Of a DNA stretch of 9,005 nucleotides, positions 1 through 6,109 are shown piece after piece. Numbering within the stretch: position 1 is the first letter of the stretch; every line of letters begins with the position of its first letter. The stretch is from the NCBI GenBank assembly GCA_937891725.1, contig CALAHL010000365.1, forward strand, positions 1 through 9,005, given 5' to 3'. The position numbers were made by a program, and so were the translations under genes. The DNA comes from an uncultured Rhodospirillaceae bacterium (GTDB lineage Bacteria; Pseudomonadota; Alphaproteobacteria; Thalassobaculales; Thalassobaculaceae). The notes beneath the pieces are model-generated. The model worked only from the letters and a program-made list of their open reading frames with translations, ran no database searches and was not told the DNA's origin.

Positions 1-39
1 GTGAAAGGGCGGTGTCCTAGGCCTCTAGACGAAGGGGTC
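1..39 (-). tRNA. tRNA-Glu (anticodon TTC), 5' half, truncated by the window edge
   Basis: Read on the minus strand from 39 down to 1, this matches the first 39 nt of bacterial tRNA-Glu. It has an acceptor 5' strand GACCCCT, then T8 and C9, a D-arm GTC..TAGAGGCCTA..GGAC, the 5' anticodon stem CCGCC, and the anticodon loop CTTTCAC with anticodon TTC (plus-strand positions 5-3). Compared from memory with E. coli tRNA-Glu it differs only at position 2 (A instead of T) and at one D-loop base (T instead of C). The 3' half, including the complementary acceptor strand and T-arm, lies beyond position 1, so the fold cannot be completed here. It reads in the same direction as recJ and begins 88 nt after the recJ stop codon. 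Identity is confident; whether the full gene is intact cannot be seen. Confidence 0.9.
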
Positions 40-53
40 GTTGAGGTTGGACG

Positions 54-82
54 GGGATACCCTTGGCCGCGCATGAAATCAA
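54..82 (-). promoter_or_regulatory. Candidate sigma-70-type promoter for tRNA-Glu
   Basis: On the minus strand there is TTGATT (82-77), a 17-nt spacer, and TATCCC (59-54). The -35 box matches 4/6 of TTGACA and the -10 box 3/6 of TATAAT, which is weak, but the spacing is ideal. A GC-rich stretch follows, as is common before stable RNA genes. A start point near 47 would give a 5' leader of roughly 8 nt before the mature tRNA end at 39. This is a motif match only; the tRNA could also be transcribed by read-through from recJ. Confidence 0.4.
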
Positions 83-98
83 GTGTCCAGTGACACTT
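81..98. repeat. Perfect 7-bp inverted repeat in the recJ-tRNA gap
   Basis: AAGTGTC (81-87) and GACACTT (92-98) are exact reverse complements around a 4-nt centre (CAGT). The element starts 30 nt after the recJ stop codon and its edge overlaps the candidate -35 box of tRNA-Glu (82-77). On the minus strand it is followed by GATTTC, not a T-run, and the stem is only 3/7 G+C, so it is a poor intrinsic terminator. It could be a protein-binding site, a weak processing or terminator hairpin, or chance. Confidence 0.5.
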
Positions 99-127
99 CC
101 GGCAGATATCGATGTCGATTTCTGCAT

Positions 128-1927
128 TTATGTCGCAGCGACAACGTCGTCGACGACCAGTTGCACCGCATCTCCGCCCGCGAAATCGTCCAGCCGCAGG
201 TGCCCCGCCAGATGCACCGGCAGCCCGCCCGCCTTCAAAAGCACGGGGCCGATTGGGCCATCGGTCGCGCGAAAAGCGATGGCCTTGAGCTTGCCACCGT
301 CCGCACCGGTCAGAATACAGCGGATATGAGTCTGGCCGACCACGTCGGCTCGCACGATCTTGGCGTTCGAGATCACGAAGCGCGGCTCGGAATTTCCGGT
401 GCCGAACGGGCCGATCCGCGACACCGCATTGACCAGGGCCGCCGTGGCTCCCGACGGGCTCAGCGCCCCGTCCACCGACAGCTCCGGTACCAGATCCGCG
501 CCTTCCAGATCCGTCAAAATACGCTCGGCCAAGAAATTCCGGAAGGCATCGATTTTAGAGGCATCCACCGAGAATCCCGCCGCCATCGCGTGGCCGCCCC
601 CCTTGATCAGGATTCCGGCCTGATGCGCCGCGATCACGGCGGAGCCGAGCTCGACACCGGCGACCGACCGGCCGGATCCGGTGCCGATCCCGTTGGTGAT
701 CCCGATCACACAGGCCGGCCGATTGAACCGGTCCTTGAGACGGCTTGCCACGATGCCGACCACGCCGGGATGCCAGCCCTCGCCCGAGACCACGACAACC
801 GGCGACGGTCCCTGCCCTTCGGCCTGCTCGATCGCGCGGTCCAGAATCTCGGCTTCGATCGCCCGGCGCTCCAGGTTCAGCCGGTCCAGCTCCTCGGCGA
901 TCGGGCCGACCTCGGCGGGGTCGTTGGACGACAGCAGGCGCGCGCCGAGATCGGCGCGCCCGACCCGTCCACCCGCATTGATCCGCGGCCCCAGGACATA
1001 TCCCAGGTGATAGGGATCCGGCTTGCGGTCGAGCCCGGCCACGCCGGACAACGCGACCAGGCCCGGATTGTGCCGTTGGGCCATGACCTTCAGGCCCTGA
1101 TTGACAAAGGCCCGGTTAAGACCCCGCAGGGGAACCACGTCGCACACCGTTCCCAAAGCAACCAGATCGAGCAGACCCAGCAGGTCGGGGGCTGCATGGG
1201 CCTTGAACCAGCCCCGGTCCCGCAGCGTGCGGTTCAGTGCCACCAGCGTGAGGAAGGTCACGCCACAGGCTGCCAGATGGCCGAAGGCACCGTCCTGGTC
1301 CAGGCGATTGGGATTGACCACGGCGGCCACCGGCGGCAGTTCGACTTCGGCGATGTGATGGTCGACCACGATCAGCGTGATCCCTTCTCGCGCCGCCTCC
1401 CCCAAGGTCTCGATCGCCAGGATGCCGCAATCCAGGCACAGGATCACGTCGGCGCCGCGCGCCTTCAGATCCCGGATCGCCGGCAGGTTCGGCCCGTACC
1501 CCTCATCGATCCGGTCCGGCACATGCAGCAGGGTCTTGATTCCCAACTGATCCATGAAGCGCAGGACCTGGGCGGCCGAGGTGCCACCGTCCACGTCGTA
1601 GTCGGAGAACACCCCGACGGTCCCGCCTTCGGCGACCAGATCCGCCAGAATGCCGGCGGCTTTGTCCATGTCCTTGAACAGACTGGGATCGGGAAGTTCG
1701 GTCTTCAGGGTGGGGTCCAGAAACGCCTCGACCGCGTCCAGGTCGATTTCGCGCGCGGATATCAGGCGTCCGACGATTTCCGGAACCCCGAACCTTTCGG
1801 AAATCGCCAAGCCCTGTCTTTCGACCTCCCGGGCGCCAGCTCCTCCGCCGCGCAGCACCCAGCGCTTGCCCGATGCCGAGGTCTCAACACCGAGGAAGGC
1901 CGATGTGTGGCGGTCCGGAGACGTCAC
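128..1927 (-). CDS. recJ: Single-stranded-DNA-specific 5'-3' exonuclease RecJ
   Basis: RecJ degrades single-stranded DNA from the 5' end in recombinational repair, mismatch repair and stalled-fork processing in the cytoplasm. The 599-aa length is normal for the family. DHH-phosphoesterase motifs are in order: motif I DYDVDG (residues 109-114), PDRIDEGYG (137-145), CLDCG with D166, the DHH signature VVDHH (187-191) followed by NPNR (205-208), and GTVCD with D263. GPRINAGGRVG spans 313-323. The DHHA1 half shows HPGVVGIVASRL (386-397) and GGGHAMAAGF (443-452). An OB-like C-terminal region contains IGPFGTGNSEP. All expected metal ligands are present. The start used is GTG at 1927, only 9 nt after the glpX stop codon, with a GGAG about 12 nt upstream, so the exact start is less certain than the gene. 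The tight spacing indicates co-transcription and likely translational coupling with glpX. The second residue of the DxDADG core is V in place of A, a conservative change. Confidence 0.96.
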   Translation of the reverse strand: MTSPDRHTSAFLGVETSASGKRWVLRGGGAGAREVERQGLAISERFGVPEIVGRLISAREIDLDAVEAFLDPTLKTELPDPSLFKDMDKAAGILADLVAEGGTVGVFSDYDVDGGTSAAQVLRFMDQLGIKTLLHVPDRIDEGYGPNLPAIRDLKARGADVILCLDCGILAIETLGEAAREGITLIVVDHHIAEVELPPVAAVVNPNRLDQDGAFGHLAACGVTFLTLVALNRTLRDRGWFKAHAAPDLLGLLDLVALGTVCDVVPLRGLNRAFVNQGLKVMAQRHNPGLVALSGVAGLDRKPDPYHLGYVLGPRINAGGRVGRADLGARLLSSNDPAEVGPIAEELDRLNLERRAIEAEILDRAIEQAEGQGPSPVVVVSGEGWHPGVVGIVASRLKDRFNRPACVIGITNGIGTGSGRSVAGVELGSAVIAAHQAGILIKGGGHAMAAGFSVDASKIDAFRNFLAERILTDLEGADLVPELSVDGALSPSGATAALVNAVSRIGPFGTGNSEPRFVISNAKIVRADVVGQTHIRCILTGADGGKLKAIAFRATDGPIGPVLLKAGGLPVHLAGHLRLDDFAGGDAVQLVVDDVVAAT

Positions 1928-1936
1928 GTCGTCAGG

Positions 1937-2926
1937 TCACTCCGACGGCTTGCGAGAGAAATCATGGGTCGCCTCGACCGTGCGCACGGTGCCGGTCTTC
2001 GAGCGCATGATGATCGAATGGGTGACAGCCCCGGTCGAATAGCGCCGGACCCCCCGCAGCATCGAGCCGTTAGTAACTCCGGTCGCCGCGAACATCACGT
2101 CGCCACCGGCCAGATCCATAATATCGTATTTCAGGTCCAGATCGGTGATGCCCCAGCGCTTGGCCCGAGCCCGCTCGTCGTCGTTACGGAACAGCAGCCG
2201 ACCCTGGATCTGGCCGCCGATGCACCGCAAAGCCGCCGCCGCCAGCACGCCTTCCGGCGCGCCACCCGAGCCCATGTAGAGATCGATGCCGCTGGTCGGC
2301 TCGGACGTCGCGATCACGCCGGAAACGTCACCGTCGGAGATCAGCGTGATCCGGGCGCCGGCTTCCCGAACCTTGGCGATCAACTCGGCATGGCGCGGAC
2401 GGTCCAGGATGCAGACCACCAGATCGGAGATGCCAATCCCCTTGGCGTTCGACAGATCCTTGAGGTTCTCTTCGACCGATTTGTCCAGATCGACGATGCC
2501 CTGGGGCAGCCCGCCGCCGACGGCGATCTTGTCCATATAGACGTCGGGCGCATTCAGAAATCCGCCTTCAGAGGCCAAAGCCACGACCGCCAGCGCATTC
2601 TGGCCGCCCTTGGCGGTGATGGTCGTGCCCTCCAGGGGATCTAGGGCGATATCAATCTTCTGACCGCCGCGGCCGACCTTCTCGCCGATATACAGCATCG
2701 GCGCCTCGTCCCGCTCCCCCTCACCAATCACCACGGTGCCGTCGATCTCGAGATTGTTCAGCGCCGTGCGCATCGCATCCACGGCCGCCTGATCGGCCGC
2801 CTTTTCGTCCCCACGTCCCATCAGCTTGGACGCCGCAAGGGCCGCCGCCTCGGTGACCCGCACGGCCTCGAGGGCCATGTTGCGGTCCATGGTGAAAACT
2901 TCGGACGAGGCCGTTGAGTCGGACAT
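1937..2926 (-). CDS. glpX: Fructose-1,6-bisphosphatase class II (GlpX type)
   Basis: GlpX hydrolyses fructose-1,6-bisphosphate to fructose-6-phosphate and phosphate in gluconeogenesis (and in the Calvin cycle where present), using divalent metals. The 329-aa product aligns along its length with E. coli GlpX (336 aa, recalled from memory). Metal and substrate residues are present: D45 in GRGDEKAAD, E69 in IGEGERDEAPMLYIGE, D96/E99/T101 in DPLEGT, and E225 in GGAPEGV. E. coli K29 aligns with E41 here, followed by K42; I recall this GRGDEKAAD form as usual in alphaproteobacteria. The start is set at ATG 2926 (MSDSTASSEV), with GGAG 11 nt upstream. The open frame extends to 2998, but the added 24 residues do not look like the family and lack a convincing ribosome site. 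It lies 164 nt after hom and 9 nt before recJ. The hom-glpX-recJ order is one I recognise from other alphaproteobacteria. Confidence 0.96.
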   Translation of the reverse strand: MSDSTASSEVFTMDRNMALEAVRVTEAAALAASKLMGRGDEKAADQAAVDAMRTALNNLEIDGTVVIGEGERDEAPMLYIGEKVGRGGQKIDIALDPLEGTTITAKGGQNALAVVALASEGGFLNAPDVYMDKIAVGGGLPQGIVDLDKSVEENLKDLSNAKGIGISDLVVCILDRPRHAELIAKVREAGARITLISDGDVSGVIATSEPTSGIDLYMGSGGAPEGVLAAAALRCIGGQIQGRLLFRNDDERARAKRWGITDLDLKYDIMDLAGGDVMFAATGVTNGSMLRGVRRYSTGAVTHSIIMRSKTGTVRTVEATHDFSRKPSE

Positions 2927-3090
2927 TGGTTCGTTCGCTCCCGAGGCGGAATGGTTTTTCGGTCTTATCAGGACGTTTATGTTAGGCGACGGACGCAAAG
3001 GTCAAGCTCGCACCCAAGCGCACGCCGGGGTTCTAGCGGATTTACCGGTCGTTTGCGAGCGGGAAGCGAGCGCGAGACCGGAGCCCCGCG
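2927..3090. other. hom-glpX intergenic region (164 bp)
   Basis: No gene is visible. Near the hom end there is a 6-bp inverted repeat, CCGGTC (3045-3050) and GACCGG (3076-3081). Its 25-nt loop holds GCGAGC twice in direct orientation (3055-3060 and 3066-3071), with a further GCGAG at 3072-3076. No T-run follows on the minus strand, so this is not a standard intrinsic terminator. The half nearest glpX holds the candidate promoter and the ribosome site GGAG. I see no recognisable riboswitch or leader peptide. Confidence 0.5.
2979..3005 (-). promoter_or_regulatory. Weak candidate promoter for glpX-recJ
   Basis: On the minus strand there is TTGACC (3005-3000), a 15-nt spacer, and TAACAT (2984-2979). 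The -35 matches 5/6 and the -10 matches 4/6 of consensus, but the spacer is shorter than ideal. It sits about 50 nt upstream of the chosen glpX ATG, inside an unusually long gap for genes assumed to form one operon. That position is the main reason to suspect independent glpX-recJ transcription. Confidence 0.3.
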
Positions 3091-4395
3091 CTAGCCTTCC
3101 ACGATCCGGATCATCGCCGGTTCCTCGACCACCACGTCGAGGGCGGAAATCTTGGCGAGGGCGGCCTGCATGGAGGACTCGGCAACCTCATGGGTGACCA
3201 GAACCAGCGGAACCATCTCCATCGGGTCCCGGCCACGCTGGATCATGCTCTCCATCGACACATGCTCGTCCCGCAGAATGCCGGTGATGTCGGCCAGGAC
3301 CCCCGGCTTGTCGATCACCATCAGGCGGATGTAGAAACTTCCGACATGGGCGGACAGCGGCGCTGCCTTCGCCGGCGCCAGGGAGACGGCCGGGCGGCCA
3401 AACGCCGGCGCCATCCGCCCGGTCGCGATATCGACGATATCGCCCAGAACGGCGGAAGCGGTCGGACCTGCGCCCGCACCCCGACCCTGCAGCATTCCGG
3501 AGCCGACCGGGTCGGCCTCCACCGTCACCGCGTTGAACACGTCCTCGACACCCGCGATCGGAGCCGAAATCGGCACCATGCAGGGATGAACCCGCTGGCT
3601 GACACCCGCCTGCTCACCCTCGCCATCAATCTCGGCGACGCCAAGCAACTTGATCTTGTAGCCGAGTTCGGTCGCGAAGCTGATATCCACCGGCGAGATC
3701 CGCCGAATGCCTTCGATATGGACCGAGTTGAAATCAACCTCCCGTCCGAAGCACAGAGCCGTCAGCAGCGCCAGCTTGTGGGCCGCATCCACCCCGTCCA
3801 CATCGAAGGACGGATCGGCCTCGGCATAGCCAAGCTCCTGCGCCTCGGCCAGCACGTCGTCGAACGCCCGGCCGGTTTCCCGCATCACCGTCAGGATGAA
3901 ATTGCAGGTCCCGTTCAGGATTCCGGTCACCCGCCGGACCCGGTCGGCCACGAAACCGTCCCGCAGCGCCCGTATGATCGGAATACCGCCGGCCACTGCA
4001 GCCTCGTAGGCCAACGCCACGCCTTTGGCCTCGGCCCGCTTGGCCAGATCGGTCCCGTGATGGGCCAGCAAGGCCTTATTTGCCGTCACCACACTCTTGC
4101 CGGCATCCAGCGCCGCCTCGACCAGCTCCTTGGCCGTGCCCTCGGAGCCTCCGATGACCTCGCAAACCAAGCCAACATCGTCGCGCGCGGCCAGCGCCAC
4201 AGCATCGTCTTCCCAGGCAACGCCCGACAGATCGACACCGCGGTCCTTGGTCCGGTCGCGTGCCGAGACCGCCACGACCTTGATCGGGCGTCCGGCCCGC
4301 TCGGCCAGGTGGTCGCCACGCTCGGTGATCAGGCGCGCGACTTCCGCGCCGACGGTGCCGAGACCGGCGATCCCGATCCCCAGAACCTCGCTCAT
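3091..4395 (-). CDS. hom: Homoserine dehydrogenase with C-terminal ACT domain
   Basis: The enzyme reduces aspartate-4-semialdehyde to homoserine with NAD(P)H, the branch point to threonine, isoleucine and methionine. The product is 434 aa, the standard monofunctional form without a fused aspartokinase. The N-terminal Rossmann motif is GLGTVG (11-16). SVVTANKALL (101-110) holds the conserved nucleotide/substrate-site lysine. The family signature spans residues 185-207 (AQELGYAEADP..DVDGVDAAHK), with E192, D203 and K207 matching yeast E208, D219 and K223. ILNGTCNFIL lies at 159-168. An ACT domain starts near residue 352 (FYIRLMVIDKPGVLADI) and usually mediates allosteric feedback by threonine. 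ATG 4395 is chosen because GAGG sits 5 nt upstream; a longer frame from GTG 4446 lacks family similarity. It follows the OmpA-like lipoprotein gene by 51 nt without an obvious terminator, so the two may be co-transcribed. Confidence 0.97.
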   Translation of the reverse strand: MSEVLGIGIAGLGTVGAEVARLITERGDHLAERAGRPIKVVAVSARDRTKDRGVDLSGVAWEDDAVALAARDDVGLVCEVIGGSEGTAKELVEAALDAGKSVVTANKALLAHHGTDLAKRAEAKGVALAYEAAVAGGIPIIRALRDGFVADRVRRVTGILNGTCNFILTVMRETGRAFDDVLAEAQELGYAEADPSFDVDGVDAAHKLALLTALCFGREVDFNSVHIEGIRRISPVDISFATELGYKIKLLGVAEIDGEGEQAGVSQRVHPCMVPISAPIAGVEDVFNAVTVEADPVGSGMLQGRGAGAGPTASAVLGDIVDIATGRMAPAFGRPAVSLAPAKAAPLSAHVGSFYIRLMVIDKPGVLADITGILRDEHVSMESMIQRGRDPMEMVPLVLVTHEVAESSMQAALAKISALDVVVEEPAMIRIVEG

Positions 4396-4446
4396 ATCAT
4401 CCTCATTCTGTGAGTTTGGCAGCTGGCCCGCAGCCACCGTAAACAC

Positions 4447-5838
4447 CTAGTATTGAAACAAAATCTCGGCCCGGCGATTGCCCGCCTCACCCGAAGGCAT
4501 GATTTCGTAATAAACTGGGGCCGCATCCGCAAGCGCCTCGACATAGACCCGGTCGGCCGGAAGGCCGGCCTGCACCATAACCTTGGCGATTGCTTCGGCC
4601 CGCTGCTTGGAGACCTTGAAGTTGACCCGATCGTGGAGCGGCAATTCCATGTCGGCGGTGCGCGAGGAGGCATGACCGAGAATCCGCACGATCGCGCCGC
4701 TCCGCTCCGCCTCCTGGGCAAGCGTTCTGATCTGAGCCTGTTCGGTCGCGCTCAAGCTGGTTGAGCCGTGGCCAAAATAGACTGTTCCCGCCAGGTAAGC
4801 TTCCCCGGTGGGCGCATAACCGGACCCGCCGGGAGCGGCCGTTCCGAATTCGGTGGCACCCGGCTGCAGGCCATAGCCGGCGAGCGCTGCCTGATAGGCC
4901 CCGGTATTGGACCCGCCATAAGACCCGGGCCGAGACGCAGTTGAATCATCCAGCGCCGAGAAATCGGTCGTGATCTCCGGTGCCGCAGGCTCGCCCTGGC
5001 TCGATGGTAGGCTCGACGGAGCACGTCGAGGCGTTCCAGCCGAAGCCGAGTCAAGCTGCGCCGGCTGGGTCGTCGCACTCGGCGTCGAAGCCGCCTGAGG
5101 CGACGCGCTCTGGTCATACAGGGACTGAGGGGCCTGACGGGGGGTGGTAGAGCCACGGGTTTCCGACAAGGCGGCCCGACTGTCCTCATTACTGGCATGC
5201 GGGGTCGACGTGCTGTGCCCGACATCTGCGGTCGTCGTCCCTGTCCGGATCGACGACGGCGGCGGCGGACGGTTCGGCCACAGGGTCGACTGATTCGCAT
5301 CGCTGGAGGCGGAGCGCGCGGATGCGGTTTGCTCGACTGCCGTCTGCGGCGGAGGCGTCGACGCGACGGCTGTCGGAGCCGGAGCGGCCGGCGCCGATGC
5401 GGCCGGTTCGGTCGCAGCCTGTGGGGGCACACCGGTCAAAGCCGGTTCCGACGGGCTGGCGGTCGACGTCGGGGGGAAGCCGGTCGGCGAGATCGTCCCG
5501 GGCGCCGAACTTGCCGCGACGCTTGAGGAATACCGGGCATTCTCGCGATCCGCGATCAATCCGTCCCGAATCTCCCGGCGCTCGTCAGACGAGGTACTCG
5601 GCGTCGGACGATCCGGCACTGTGGAGAGGTTGGGATATTCCTGGTTGGTGCTGCTGCCGGGATCAGAGGGACTAGCCTGTGCCGACGGCTCCTCGTCGGA
5701 GAACCATTTCATCGGGTTGGCATATTCCGGAACCGAGGAGCACCCGGCCAGCGTGAGCGCCAGTGCCAGGGCGATCACAGGTTTTGGAACCGCCAACTCG
5801 GCACTCCAACGGGACTTGGATACATCGCGATCAGACAT
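4447..5838 (-). CDS. OmpA-family lipoprotein with long Pro/Ser/Thr/Ala-rich linker
   Basis: Predicted outer-membrane lipoprotein that reaches into the periplasm and may bind peptidoglycan. The 463-aa product starts at ATG 5838, with GAGG 6 nt upstream; an ATG two codons earlier (5844) has GGAG at a similar distance and is equally plausible. A type II signal peptide (about residues 19-33, KPVIALALALTLAGC) ends in lipobox LAGC with C33. S34 and S35 follow, and Ser at +2 favours outer-membrane sorting. Residues about 40-347 are low complexity (P, S, T, A, Q, G) and probably disordered. They include two related motifs, TPRQAPQSL and TPRRAPSSL. Residues 348-463 form the OmpA-like domain: TVYFGHGS..L, GHASSR (388-393), N406..S410..R413-A414 and NRRAEI. 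The Asp that contacts diaminopimelate in classical OmpA domains appears replaced by Ser (S391), while the Arg is kept. It diverges from phaC. No specific gene name is justified. Confidence 0.86.
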   Translation of the reverse strand: MSDRDVSKSRWSAELAVPKPVIALALALTLAGCSSVPEYANPMKWFSDEEPSAQASPSDPGSSTNQEYPNLSTVPDRPTPSTSSDERREIRDGLIADRENARYSSSVAASSAPGTISPTGFPPTSTASPSEPALTGVPPQAATEPAASAPAAPAPTAVASTPPPQTAVEQTASARSASSDANQSTLWPNRPPPPSSIRTGTTTADVGHSTSTPHASNEDSRAALSETRGSTTPRQAPQSLYDQSASPQAASTPSATTQPAQLDSASAGTPRRAPSSLPSSQGEPAAPEITTDFSALDDSTASRPGSYGGSNTGAYQAALAGYGLQPGATEFGTAAPGGSGYAPTGEAYLAGTVYFGHGSTSLSATEQAQIRTLAQEAERSGAIVRILGHASSRTADMELPLHDRVNFKVSKQRAEAIAKVMVQAGLPADRVYVEALADAAPVYYEIMPSGEAGNRRAEILFQY

Positions 5839-6006
5839 ACTCATCCTCGTCTCCAGACTCCAGCGATCCGCCCGCTTCGGGGTCCTGATCTCGAAGGGTT
5901 TACGCTCATGGTCCGGGGGAACTTGGCCGACCCCACCACTCAAGTCACGAAAATAACACGGATTCCTCTGAACAAATACGCTTTCGGCGTCAAGACTTTC
6001 GCCCAA

Positions 6007-6036
6007 TGGCCATCACTGTGCCGTTTCTGGTACAAC
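6007..6036 (+). promoter_or_regulatory. Weak candidate extended -10 promoter for phaC
   Basis: TGG followed by TACAAC (6028-6036) fits an extended -10 element (TGn plus 4/6 of TATAAT). TGGCCA (6007-6012), 18 nt upstream of TACAAC, matches 4/6 of a -35 box. The predicted start near 6043 would leave a leader of about 67 nt before phaC. No CTGC-N3/4-GCAG PhaR-type site was seen in the intergenic region. This is motif evidence only. Confidence 0.2.
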
Positions 6037-6109
6037 TCGTCAAAACAACGTCGGTTTAAGCCTGTTTGTGTAGCGGTCCGGCGTTCGTGTTGAGACTCCA
6101 AAGGTGGAT

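Noticed and set aside
940..959. A 20-bp near-perfect palindrome (9-bp arms, 2-nt centre) inside recJ
   Set aside because: It encodes the GRADLGAR segment of RecJ in GC-rich codons and lies in the middle of the gene, so coding constraint plus composition is a sufficient explanation.
83..2644. An 853-codon plus-strand open frame antisense to recJ and glpX
   Set aside because: The minus-strand frames encode complete, motif-bearing RecJ and GlpX, while the plus-strand translation is rich in Arg, Gln, His, Asp and Gly, as expected for the antisense of GC-rich genes. It spans two genes and shows no domain. The length is striking but explained by codon bias.
3190..4413. A 407-codon plus-strand frame antisense to hom
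   Set aside because: Shadow of hom, with antisense-type composition and no recognisable motif.
4396..4446. GTG start for hom at 4446
   Set aside because: The extra 17 residues lie outside the conserved Rossmann start, and ATG 4395 has a well-placed GAGG.
4752..5432. A 226-codon minus-strand frame overlapping the lipoprotein linker in another frame
   Set aside because: Extremely Arg/Pro-rich, an artefact of reading the Pro/Ser/Ala linker codons out of frame.
5839..6006. An N-terminal extension of the lipoprotein frame starting near 6006
   Set aside because: It would put 56 extra residues before the signal peptide and bury the lipobox. The starts at 5838/5844 have good ribosome sites.
5908..6093. 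A 61-codon plus-strand frame in the divergent intergenic region
   Set aside because: No ribosome site before its ATG, no recognisable sequence, and it overlaps the expected phaC control region.
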